64,000 bases of DNA from Lachnospiraceae bacterium. GTDB taxonomy: Bacteria > Bacillota > Clostridia > Lachnospirales > Lachnospiraceae. A program made the translations under genes and the position numbers. Shown here piece by piece: positions 1 to 7,346 of the stretch (within the stretch, counting starts at the first letter, position 1; each line of letters opens with the position of its first letter). The stretch covers positions 154,194 to 218,193 of the forward strand of contig JAFZVZ010000044.1 in the NCBI GenBank assembly GCA_017617545.1, in the 5' to 3' direction. A model generated the notes under the pieces. That model had not been told where the DNA came from. It made no database searches and saw nothing but the letters and a program-made list of their open reading frames with translations.

Positions 1-1
1 T

Positions 2-316
2 GATCTGGATGTGATCGCACAGTATGCGGGTTCCGCTGCCGTGGAGAATTTCGGCGTGGTCGGAATGTCGGCCGTAAGCATGAAGGACGGTTTGGCGAAG
101 CTGCTTCGCAGAGAGAGCTTAAGCCACGGTGTTCAGGTGCAGATCGACGGCAACAAGCTTACGATCGATCTTCATATCATTGTATCTTACGGGATCAGTG
201 TGGCGACAGTCTGCCAGAACCTGTGTGAGACGGTCAAGTACCGCGTGGAAGAATTTTCCGGATTGATCGTAGAGAAAATTAATGTCTATGTCGACGGAGT
301 ACGCGTGATCGACTGA
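2..316 (+). CDS. Asp23/Gls24 family envelope stress protein, 5' end outside window
   Basis: The frame is open from base 2 and the stop is at 314-316; the first visible residues (DLDVIAQYAG) match the usual start of the Asp23/Gls24 (DUF322) fold a few residues after its true N-terminus, so the start lies upstream of the window. The glycine-valine-glycine core (NFGVVGM) and the closing VNVYVDGV-like strand typical of the family are visible. It corresponds to Bacillus YloU, whose gene also precedes yloV and recG. Family members are small cytosolic proteins linked to envelope stress; the exact role here is not known. Confidence 0.85.
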   Translation, partial: DLDVIAQYAGSAAVENFGVVGMSAVSMKDGLAKLLRRESLSHGVQVQIDGNKLTIDLHIIVSYGISVATVCQNLCETVKYRVEEFSGLIVEKINVYVDGVRVID

Positions 317-391
317 TGACACTTGCCTTGCGCCGGGAAAGCTTCACCGGCGTTGCCGCGTGACGGCAGAGGCTAAAAGGAGGAACGTAAA

Positions 392-2068
392 GTGGCGTTG
401 TTGACAGTGGATGCCGCACTTCTGCGCAAGATGTTTCTTGCCGGTGCAAAGAATCTGGAATCCAAGAAAGAGATTATTAACGAGTTAAATGTGTTCCCTG
501 TGCCGGACGGTGATACCGGAACCAACATGACCCTGACGATCCTGTCGGCGGTCAAGGAGGTTCAGGCCGCACAGGACCAGTCATCCATGAAGGCGCTCTC
601 CAAGGCAATGTCCTCGGGTTCGCTGAAGGGTGCGAGAGGCAATTCGGGTGTTATCCTTTCCCAGCTGCTTCGTGGATTTTCCAAGGTTGTCGGTAATTAC
701 GACGAGATTACGATCCCGATCGCGGCAGAGAGTTTTGCCAAGGCGGTTGACACGGCGTACAATGCCGTAATGAAGCCGAAGGAGGGCACGATCCTCACGG
801 TAGCGCGCGCAGGTGCTGAACGCGCGGCGGAGCTGGTCGGCGTGAGCCAGGATTTCGAGGATTTTACGACGCAGGTTGTACAGCGCATGCAGGAAGCGCT
901 TGACTATACGCCGGAGCTGTTGCCTGTTTTGAAGGAAGCGGGAGTTGTCGACAGCGGCGGACAGGGACTCCTTGAGGTGATGCGCGGCGGGCTTGACTGC
1001 ATGCTCGGCAAGGAGGTCAATCTCGACTTTGAGTCGGGCGCGGAGACGAAGGCGAGCGGCAACGGTGCCAAGGGCGCTGCTTCCGACAGCATCTCCACGG
1101 CGGATATCAAGTTCGGTTACTGCACCGAGTTCATCATCAAGCTGGAGAGAACGTTCTCCATGGCGGATGAGGCGGCATTCAAGGCATATCTGTCATCCAT
1201 CGGCGATTCGCTTGTATGCGTTTCGGACGATGATATTGTGAAAGTACATGTACATACGAACGATCCCGGTCTGGCGATCCAGAAGGCTCTGACCTTCGGA
1301 CAGCTGACCCGCATGAAGATCGATAACATGCGCGAGGAGCACAACGAGCGCGTGATCATGAGCGCGGAGAAGGCGGCGGAAGAGGAGCCCGCGAAGGACG
1401 AGCCCCGCAAACCGTACGGCTTTGTGGCGGTTTCCGTCGGCGAGGGCATGAACGCCATCTTCCGTGAGCTCGGTGTTGACTGCCTGATCGAGGGCGGCCA
1501 GACGATGAACCCGAGCACCGAGGACATGCTTACTGCGGTTGCCAAGGTCAACGCGGACCACGTGTTCATTCTTCCGAACAACAAGAATATCATCCTTGCG
1601 GCTGAGCAGGCAAAGCACCTTGAGAAGGAGAAGGATATTATCGTGATCCCGACCAAGACGGTGCCGCAGGGTGTGAGCGCGGTGATCGCGTTCAACCCCG
1701 AGCTGTCGGCGGAGGAGAACCTCGAAGCCATGAAGGAAGCTCTCGGTTATGTCAAGAGCGGTCAGGTGACGTACGCGGTGCGCGATACGAGCATCGACGG
1801 GCACGAGATCCACGAGTCCGACATCATGGGCATTTCCGACGCGGGCATTGTCGCAGTCGGCAAGAACATCGAGGATACGACGCTCGAGATGATCGAGACG
1901 ATGGTTGACGAGGAGTCCGGCCTTCTCAGTATCTACTACGGCAGCGATGTCACGGAGGAGGATGCGCAGGGACTTGCGGATCGGTTCTCCGAGAAGTTCC
2001 CGCTGATCGATGTGGAGATCCACAGCGGCGGTCAGCCGATCTACTACTATGTAGTTTCCGTGGAATAA
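392..2068 (+). CDS. yloV: DAK2/DhaL-type kinase, YloV/FakA family (fatty acid kinase catalytic subunit)
   Basis: A 558-residue protein starting at GTG 392, chosen because an AAAGGAGGA site sits just upstream. The N-terminal DhaL-type domain carries the metal/ATP motif DGDTGTNM (residues 40-46) and GARGNSGVILSQ further on; the C-terminal half has the FakA-type domain with the signature QTMNPS. In Staphylococcus the homologue FakA phosphorylates fatty acids presented by a DegV-type FakB, feeding exogenous acyl chains into phospholipid synthesis. No fakB is in this window, so its partner must be elsewhere. It follows the Gls24 gene and precedes recG, the conserved Firmicutes order. Function is by family; the gene identity is secure. 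Confidence 0.93.
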   Translation: MALLTVDAALLRKMFLAGAKNLESKKEIINELNVFPVPDGDTGTNMTLTILSAVKEVQAAQDQSSMKALSKAMSSGSLKGARGNSGVILSQLLRGFSKVVGNYDEITIPIAAESFAKAVDTAYNAVMKPKEGTILTVARAGAERAAELVGVSQDFEDFTTQVVQRMQEALDYTPELLPVLKEAGVVDSGGQGLLEVMRGGLDCMLGKEVNLDFESGAETKASGNGAKGAASDSISTADIKFGYCTEFIIKLERTFSMADEAAFKAYLSSIGDSLVCVSDDDIVKVHVHTNDPGLAIQKALTFGQLTRMKIDNMREEHNERVIMSAEKAAEEEPAKDEPRKPYGFVAVSVGEGMNAIFRELGVDCLIEGGQTMNPSTEDMLTAVAKVNADHVFILPNNKNIILAAEQAKHLEKEKDIIVIPTKTVPQGVSAVIAFNPELSAEENLEAMKEALGYVKSGQVTYAVRDTSIDGHEIHESDIMGISDAGIVAVGKNIEDTTLEMIETMVDEESGLLSIYYGSDVTEEDAQGLADRFSEKFPLIDVEIHSGGQPIYYYVVSVE

Positions 2069-2090
2069 GAATATTCTGAAAATGCGGTTC

Positions 2091-2133
2091 GCCGCGCGAG
2101 CCCCTTGAGCGGGGAGCGCGCGGCGTGTTTTTT
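2091..2133 (+). terminator. Rho-independent terminator between yloV and recG
   Basis: An 8-bp GCCGCGCG/CGCGCGGC stem (2091-2098 with 2117-2124), then a CCCC/GGGG inner stem around a 6-base loop, is followed by a T run at 2128-2133. recG starts only 15 bases later, so recG transcription depends on read-through or a promoter inside this short gap. Confidence 0.85.
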
Positions 2134-2147
2134 AGGGAGAGTCGTCG

Positions 2148-4166
2148 ATGAGGTGGAATTCACCGATAACCGAACTCAAGGGCATCGGCCCGAAAAGCGC
2201 GGAAGCGTATCATCGTCTGCGGATCGAAACCGTGGGCGATCTGTTGTCGTGGTTTCCGAAGAAGTACGATACCTTCGAGGCGGAGCGCCCGATCGCGGAT
2301 GCGAGGGAGGGGCGTCTTGTCACGCTGCTGGGAACATTTTCCGGAAACCCGCGCGTCATCACGACAGGAAAGGGAATGACCATCCTCACGTGCACGTTCC
2401 GAGACGTGAGCGGGACCATCGCCGCAAAATGGTTCAACGCACCGTTCCTGCGCAAGCAGATCTCCCAGGCGAAGTATGTGCTTCTTCGCGGGAAAATCTC
2501 GAGGGACCGCGGTGGTCTCTGCATTCTTCAGCCGGAGATCTACACACCGGAACGGTACCGCGAGATGATGAAGACGCTGCGGCCGGTGTACGGACTGACG
2601 GCAGGACTTACGAAAACCTCGGTCGCGAAAGCGGTTGCGGATGCGCTGCGGCAGTGTGAGATCCCGGACCCCATGCCGGTTTCCATGCGAAAGGAGCTGC
2701 GGCTGTGGAGCTTGAAGGACGCGTATGAGGAGGTTCATTTTCCGAAGAGTGAGGAGACGACGAAGGAAGCTATCCGTCGGCTGGCGTTCGACGAGTTTTT
2801 CCGTTTCCTTGTGGGAATCCGGAGTGTAAAGGAACAGACGGAGGTGATCCCCAACCGGCATCCCGCGTTTATGACGGAGTACGCGAACCGGATCGTCAGG
2901 TCGCTTTCGTACGCGCTCACGGGCGCGCAGGAGAGGTGCTTTCAGGAGATCGCGGAGGATCTGCGGGGCGAAAGCCCGATGCAGCGCCTGTTGCAGGGCG
3001 ACGTCGGTTCGGGCAAGACCGTGATCGCCGAGATGGCGCTTGCCACGATCGCGGAGGCCGGGTACCAGGGGTGCCTGATGGTGCCTACCGAGGTGCTTGC
3101 GAAGCAGCATTTTGCGGAGCTGTGCAGACGCTTTGAACCGCTCGGGATCAGCGTAGGCCTTCTCACGGGATCCATGACGGCGGCGGAGAAACGTACGGTC
3201 CGCGAGGCGGCGGAAAAGGGCGAGATCCGCGTGCTTGTAGGAACGCACGCGCTGTTCCAGCAGTCGGTTGGGCTGCCGGAGCTCGGACTTGTGGTCGTCG
3301 ACGAACAGCATCGCTTCGGCGTGGAGCAGCGCCGGAAACTGACGGACAAGGGAGTGACGCCGCACGTACTTCTGATGAGCGCGACACCGATCCCGAGAAC
3401 GCTCGCCATGATGCTGTACGCGGACCTTGACATATCGCTTCTCGACGAGATGCCGGGAGAGCGGCTGCGGATCAAGACGGCGGTCGTGGACGGCGGGTAT
3501 CGTCCGAAGGCGTGGAAGTTCCTCGAGGAGCATGTCCGCGCAGGGGAGCAGTGCTATGTCATCTGCCCGCTGATCGAGGAGAGCGACGGCCTGGAGGCGA
3601 ACAACGTCTCGGACTATGCGGAACAGCTTAAGGAGGCGTTGCCGGATCTGCGGATCGGCCTTCTGCACGGGCGCATGAGCGCTTCTTCGAAAAATGAGGT
3701 CATGGAGGCGTACGCAGCCCATGACTATGATATTCTGGTGAGCACGACGGTCATCGAGGTCGGTATCGACGTCGCCAATGCGACCGTGATCCTGATCGAG
3801 GACGCCGAGCGCTTCGGCCTTGCGACGCTGCATCAGCTTCGAGGGCGCGTCGGACGAGGGAACAAGCAATCGTACTGTATTCTCGTGCAGGGAAGCGATT
3901 CGGATGAGGCGCGCGAGCGGCTGACCGTTCTGCAGACGGCCGCGGACGGATTTGCCATCGCGGAGAAGGATCTGCAGATGCGAGGCCCCGGAGATTTCTT
4001 CGGAATCCGCCAGAGCGGCGACAATGTGTTCCGGATCGCGGACCCGATCCGTGACGCGGAAGTGCTGACGCTCGCGAAGCGCACGGTCGACAGTCTGACC
4101 AAGGAACAGTACGCCAAAGCCGTGAAGCTTTGTCTTGCAGATAATGACACTAATGTGGTATACTAG
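2148..4166 (+). CDS. recG: ATP-dependent DNA helicase RecG
   Basis: A 672-residue protein, the normal RecG length. An N-terminal wedge/OB domain (about residues 50-150) is followed by a superfamily 2 helicase core: Walker A GDVGSGKT near residue 283, the DEQH box near 384, MSATPIPRTLA as motif III, and the C-terminal QLRGRVGRG motif VI. RecG remodels stalled replication forks and branch-migrates Holliday junctions. The ATG at 2148 follows an AGGGAGA site directly behind the upstream terminator. Its last codons and stop form the left arm of the next terminator. Confidence 0.97.
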   Translation: MRWNSPITELKGIGPKSAEAYHRLRIETVGDLLSWFPKKYDTFEAERPIADAREGRLVTLLGTFSGNPRVITTGKGMTILTCTFRDVSGTIAAKWFNAPFLRKQISQAKYVLLRGKISRDRGGLCILQPEIYTPERYREMMKTLRPVYGLTAGLTKTSVAKAVADALRQCEIPDPMPVSMRKELRLWSLKDAYEEVHFPKSEETTKEAIRRLAFDEFFRFLVGIRSVKEQTEVIPNRHPAFMTEYANRIVRSLSYALTGAQERCFQEIAEDLRGESPMQRLLQGDVGSGKTVIAEMALATIAEAGYQGCLMVPTEVLAKQHFAELCRRFEPLGISVGLLTGSMTAAEKRTVREAAEKGEIRVLVGTHALFQQSVGLPELGLVVVDEQHRFGVEQRRKLTDKGVTPHVLLMSATPIPRTLAMMLYADLDISLLDEMPGERLRIKTAVVDGGYRPKAWKFLEEHVRAGEQCYVICPLIEESDGLEANNVSDYAEQLKEALPDLRIGLLHGRMSASSKNEVMEAYAAHDYDILVSTTVIEVGIDVANATVILIEDAERFGLATLHQLRGRVGRGNKQSYCILVQGSDSDEARERLTVLQTAADGFAIAEKDLQMRGPGDFFGIRQSGDNVFRIADPIRDAEVLTLAKRTVDSLTKEQYAKAVKLCLADNDTNVVY

Positions 4167-4204
4167 CAGAGTACGCGTACAGCGTACTCTGCTAGTATAC
4201 TTTT
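4158..4204 (+). terminator. Terminator hairpin overlapping the recG stop codon
   Basis: A perfect 19-bp inverted repeat (4158-4176 with 4182-4200, loop GTACA) is followed by TTTT. The recG stop TAG at 4164-4166 lies inside the left arm, so a ribosome finishing recG would cover half of the hairpin. Confidence 0.9.
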
Positions 4205-4210
4205 ATCGCA

Positions 4211-4252
4211 GAACCGCGCAGCGGAAGGTTCGCTACGCTCACCGCGCGGTTC
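4211..4252. repeat. GAACCGCGC hairpin repeat, copy A
   Basis: GAACCGCGC (4211-4219) pairs with GCGCGGTTC (4244-4252), with a small AGCG/CGCT pairing inside. A related hairpin beginning with the same GAACCGCGC-(A/G)GCG and AAGGTT order occurs at 28968-29008, downstream of another gene. Confidence 0.6.
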
Positions 4253-4289
4253 GCGGCATTGAATAGTAGTCCTTGTTGTGGAGGAGAAC

Positions 4290-6539
4290 ATGCTGGGTCT
4301 GTTATATATTATTCTGAATTTCTTTACCGGCTTTGTGATCTGTTCGCTCTGTATTCCCAGACTTTCGTTGTTCACACGAAAGACATATCTTGGGAGTAAA
4401 ATATCACTGAGCCCGGCTCTGCTTTCACTGCCTTTGTGGTATATCACGGGCGCATTTCTCATGACGTGGGTGACATATTTTACGGCGTACCTCGCGATGA
4501 TGTGCGGAGCGAAGAATCCTCTCGTTGTCGCGGATATTATGGTGATGCCGTTCTTTGCGCTGTTTGACGTTCTGGGAGTGCTGCTCCTCAACAAGCGTCA
4601 TAAGCTCAGAAAGGTTGTCGGAACGCTGTGGCGCAACCCGCCGACGGGCGACATTATTTTCGCTTTCCTCGCGTTCCTTTTTGCCGCGTTTTTGATGTGG
4701 TGGACGTTCAGCTACCAGAACGGTACCTACCGCGTCGGTATCTCGGTGTTCAGCGATTTTGCGCCGCATCTCGGAATGATCCGCTCGTTCTCAAAGGGAA
4801 CGAATTTTCCGACTTCGTACTCGCACTTTGCGGGTGAGGATATCAAGTACCACTTCCTGTTCCAGTTTATGGTCGGCAACCTGGAGCTTCTCGGACTGCG
4901 TCTGGACTGGGCGTTCAACCTGCCGAGCGCGATCTGCTTCGCCGGCGCGTTCTGCCTTCTGTATGTGCTTGCCGTGAAGATCTCGGGCAAGAAGGCAGTC
5001 GGCTGGGTGGCGGCGCTTCTGTTCGCGTTCCGTAGCAGCGACGCTGTTTTCGATTATCTCGCAAAGCCTACGGAGGCGGAGATCAAACGACTGTTCCCCG
5101 ACCTGCTGAAGAAGACACCGTGGTTTATGATCCAGGGGGATCCGGACAAGCTCGAGGAAGTGACCTGGGATGCGCTGAAGGCCAATGAGGGGTTCGTCGG
5201 AACTACGACCCATGAGGACTGGGGCCTTTGGAATCTCAATGTATACTGCAACCAGCGGCATCTGGCGATCGGTCTGTGCGCGATGCTGTGCCTGATATTG
5301 TTCCTGCTGCCGCCGTTGTTTGCGGCGATCAAACGGATCCGCGAGCGTATCGTGCAGGCGGAGACGCAGTACAGGGAAGAGGATCCGGAATTCAAGTTCC
5401 TGTACGCGGAGAAGGTTGCCAACGCGATCCGATATTCGCTCGCAACGAAGGAGGGGTGGCTTGCGCGCAACTGGGTGCAGCCGATCTTCTTAGGGTGTCT
5501 GCTCGGCATGTGCAGCTTCTTCAACGGCGCCTGTGTCATCGGATGCCTGTGCGTTTTGTTTGTGCTTGCGATCGTGTCTGACCGCAGGCTTGAGTATGCG
5601 ATCGTTGCGGCGATCACGGTGGCGTTCACCCTGTTCGCGACGCATTTCTTCATCGACGGTTCGGCTGTCGATCCGCAGTATTACTTCGGTTTCCTCGCGG
5701 ATACCCGGACCTTTGCCGGAGCGTGGGAGTATATCATGACGCTGTGCGGTATCCTGCCGTTTGTGCTGCTTGCCGCCTTCGTGCTGTCGGACGGCACGCG
5801 CAAATGGGTCATGTTCGCCTTCACCGCGCCGTTCATTCTCGCGTTTACGACCTCGTTGACCATCGATATCACGGTCAACCACAAATACATCATGATGAGC
5901 CTGATGCTTCTCGCGGTGCCCGCGGCATACTTCCTTGTGTGGCTGTGGGAGAGAGCGGGAGCGTGGCCGAAGATCGTGTGCGTGCTCCTGATCTTCGTGC
6001 TGACGGCTACCGGACTGTACGACCTGCGTACGGTGATCCGGAAAAACGATCCCCAGAAGGGGAAGAATGTCGGCTACATCGCGCTGGAGGAGGACGATCC
6101 GATCACGGAATGGATCGCGGAAAATACAACCTCGAAAGATATATTCCTCTCCCCGTACTACTCGCTCAACAACGTAGTCATGGGCGGTGCGATGCTGTAC
6201 TACGGCTGGCCGTATTACGCGTGGTCCGCGGGATATGACACGCCGACACGGCAGAAGAATGTTACGGCGATGTACGAGGCAAGCTCTCAGGTGGAGCTGA
6301 TGGAACTTGTCATGGAGTACGGGATCCGCTATATCATCGTCGATGACGAGGCGCGCAGGTCAAGCGAATATGACCTGAACGAAACCGTGATCAAGATGAC
6401 ATACAAGAAGGTTATGGAAAACAGGGACATGGCGATCTACGACACCAGGGAGGTGCTCGATTCGGCATATCTGCCGCTTCCGGATACGAGTGATCCCGAC
6501 ACGGATATAGATGACATAGATGACGGTTACGACGATTGA
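4290..6539 (+). CDS. Polytopic membrane protein, GT-C glycosyltransferase-like
   Basis: About 749 residues starting at ATG 4290; a GTG 12 bases upstream is also open, but the GGAGGA site at 4280-4285 fits the ATG. Many hydrophobic segments cover the first three quarters, followed by a soluble part with a DPITEWIAENT segment and GIRYIIVDDEARR near the end, a layout common in GT-C (PMT/ArnT-like) enzymes that use polyprenyl-phosphate sugars. The tail is acidic (DTDIDDIDDGYDD). It is followed by a GT2 that could make the lipid-linked sugar and by a DUF2298 membrane protein, so joint action in envelope glycosylation is inferred. Substrate unknown. Confidence 0.75.
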   Translation: MLGLLYIILNFFTGFVICSLCIPRLSLFTRKTYLGSKISLSPALLSLPLWYITGAFLMTWVTYFTAYLAMMCGAKNPLVVADIMVMPFFALFDVLGVLLLNKRHKLRKVVGTLWRNPPTGDIIFAFLAFLFAAFLMWWTFSYQNGTYRVGISVFSDFAPHLGMIRSFSKGTNFPTSYSHFAGEDIKYHFLFQFMVGNLELLGLRLDWAFNLPSAICFAGAFCLLYVLAVKISGKKAVGWVAALLFAFRSSDAVFDYLAKPTEAEIKRLFPDLLKKTPWFMIQGDPDKLEEVTWDALKANEGFVGTTTHEDWGLWNLNVYCNQRHLAIGLCAMLCLILFLLPPLFAAIKRIRERIVQAETQYREEDPEFKFLYAEKVANAIRYSLATKEGWLARNWVQPIFLGCLLGMCSFFNGACVIGCLCVLFVLAIVSDRRLEYAIVAAITVAFTLFATHFFIDGSAVDPQYYFGFLADTRTFAGAWEYIMTLCGILPFVLLAAFVLSDGTRKWVMFAFTAPFILAFTTSLTIDITVNHKYIMMSLMLLAVPAAYFLVWLWERAGAWPKIVCVLLIFVLTATGLYDLRTVIRKNDPQKGKNVGYIALEEDDPITEWIAENTTSKDIFLSPYYSLNNVVMGGAMLYYGWPYYAWSAGYDTPTRQKNVTAMYEASSQVELMELVMEYGIRYIIVDDEARRSSEYDLNETVIKMTYKKVMENRDMAIYDTREVLDSAYLPLPDTSDPDTDIDDIDDGYDD

Positions 6540-6575
6540 CGAAGACATGTCGTCAAGCATGACTGGAGGAGTAAA

Positions 6576-7343
6576 ATGGATAAGCTGTATATTGTGATCC
6601 CCGCGTACAACGAGGAAGCGAATATCGAGACTGTCATTAAGGAATGGTATCCCATCATCGAGGAGCGCAGCGAGGACAGCCGCCTTGTCGTCATTGACGA
6701 CGGCAGCAAGGACTCGACCTACGCCATCATGCAGAAGCTCGCGGAGACGATGCCGAAGTTCATTCCGCTCACAAAGCCGAACGGTGGACACGGCGCGACC
6801 GTGTTGTACGGTTACCGCTATGCTCTGGATGAGGGCGCGGACTATGTGTTCCAGACGGATTCGGACGGACAGACGAGACCCGCGGAGTTCGCTCAGTTCT
6901 GGGAGAAGCGCGAGGAGTATCACATGGTGATCGGACACCGCAAGGGCCGCCAGGACGGATTTTCCCGCGTTATCGTAACGAAGACGCTGAAACTTGTGTG
7001 CCTGTTGTGCTTCCATGTGCGCGTGAAGGATGCCAACACTCCGTTCCGTATCATGCAGTCGGAGTACCTCAAGAAAAACCTTGAGGTTATTCCGGAAAAC
7101 TACAACCTGCCGAACGTTGTGCTCTCGGTGCTTTACGCGAAGAAGAAGGAGCCCGTTCTCTATATACCGATCACGTTCCGTCCGAGACAGGGCGGCGTGA
7201 ACTCGATCAACATGAAGAAGATCTTCAAGATCGGAAAGCAGGCGTGGAAGGATTTCCGCGAGATCAACCGCTGCATCAAGCGCAGCATGAAGGCCGAGAA
7301 GGCGGAGAAAGAGAAAGCAGAGAAGCAGAAGGGGGAGAAGTAA
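6576..7343 (+). CDS. Family 2 glycosyltransferase (polyprenyl-phosphate sugar synthase-like)
   Basis: A 255-residue GT-A fold protein. The N-terminus has VIPAYNEEANIE, then VIDDGSKDST, and the DxD-type motif TDSDGQT near residue 95, as in dolichol-phosphate-mannose synthase-like enzymes. There is no transmembrane segment; the C-terminus is a Lys/Glu-rich tail. A TGGAGGAG site precedes the ATG. Placed between two large membrane proteins with GT-C-like features, it most likely transfers a nucleotide sugar to a lipid carrier for them; that is inference from context. Confidence 0.88.
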   Translation: MDKLYIVIPAYNEEANIETVIKEWYPIIEERSEDSRLVVIDDGSKDSTYAIMQKLAETMPKFIPLTKPNGGHGATVLYGYRYALDEGADYVFQTDSDGQTRPAEFAQFWEKREEYHMVIGHRKGRQDGFSRVIVTKTLKLVCLLCFHVRVKDANTPFRIMQSEYLKKNLEVIPENYNLPNVVLSVLYAKKKEPVLYIPITFRPRQGGVNSINMKKIFKIGKQAWKDFREINRCIKRSMKAEKAEKEKAEKQKGEK

Positions 7344-7346
7344 GGA

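Noticed and set aside
2160-3869. Long open frame (569 codons) antisense to recG
   Set aside because: It is a shadow of recG caused by GC-rich third positions; no family motif and no ribosome binding site, while recG is unambiguous.
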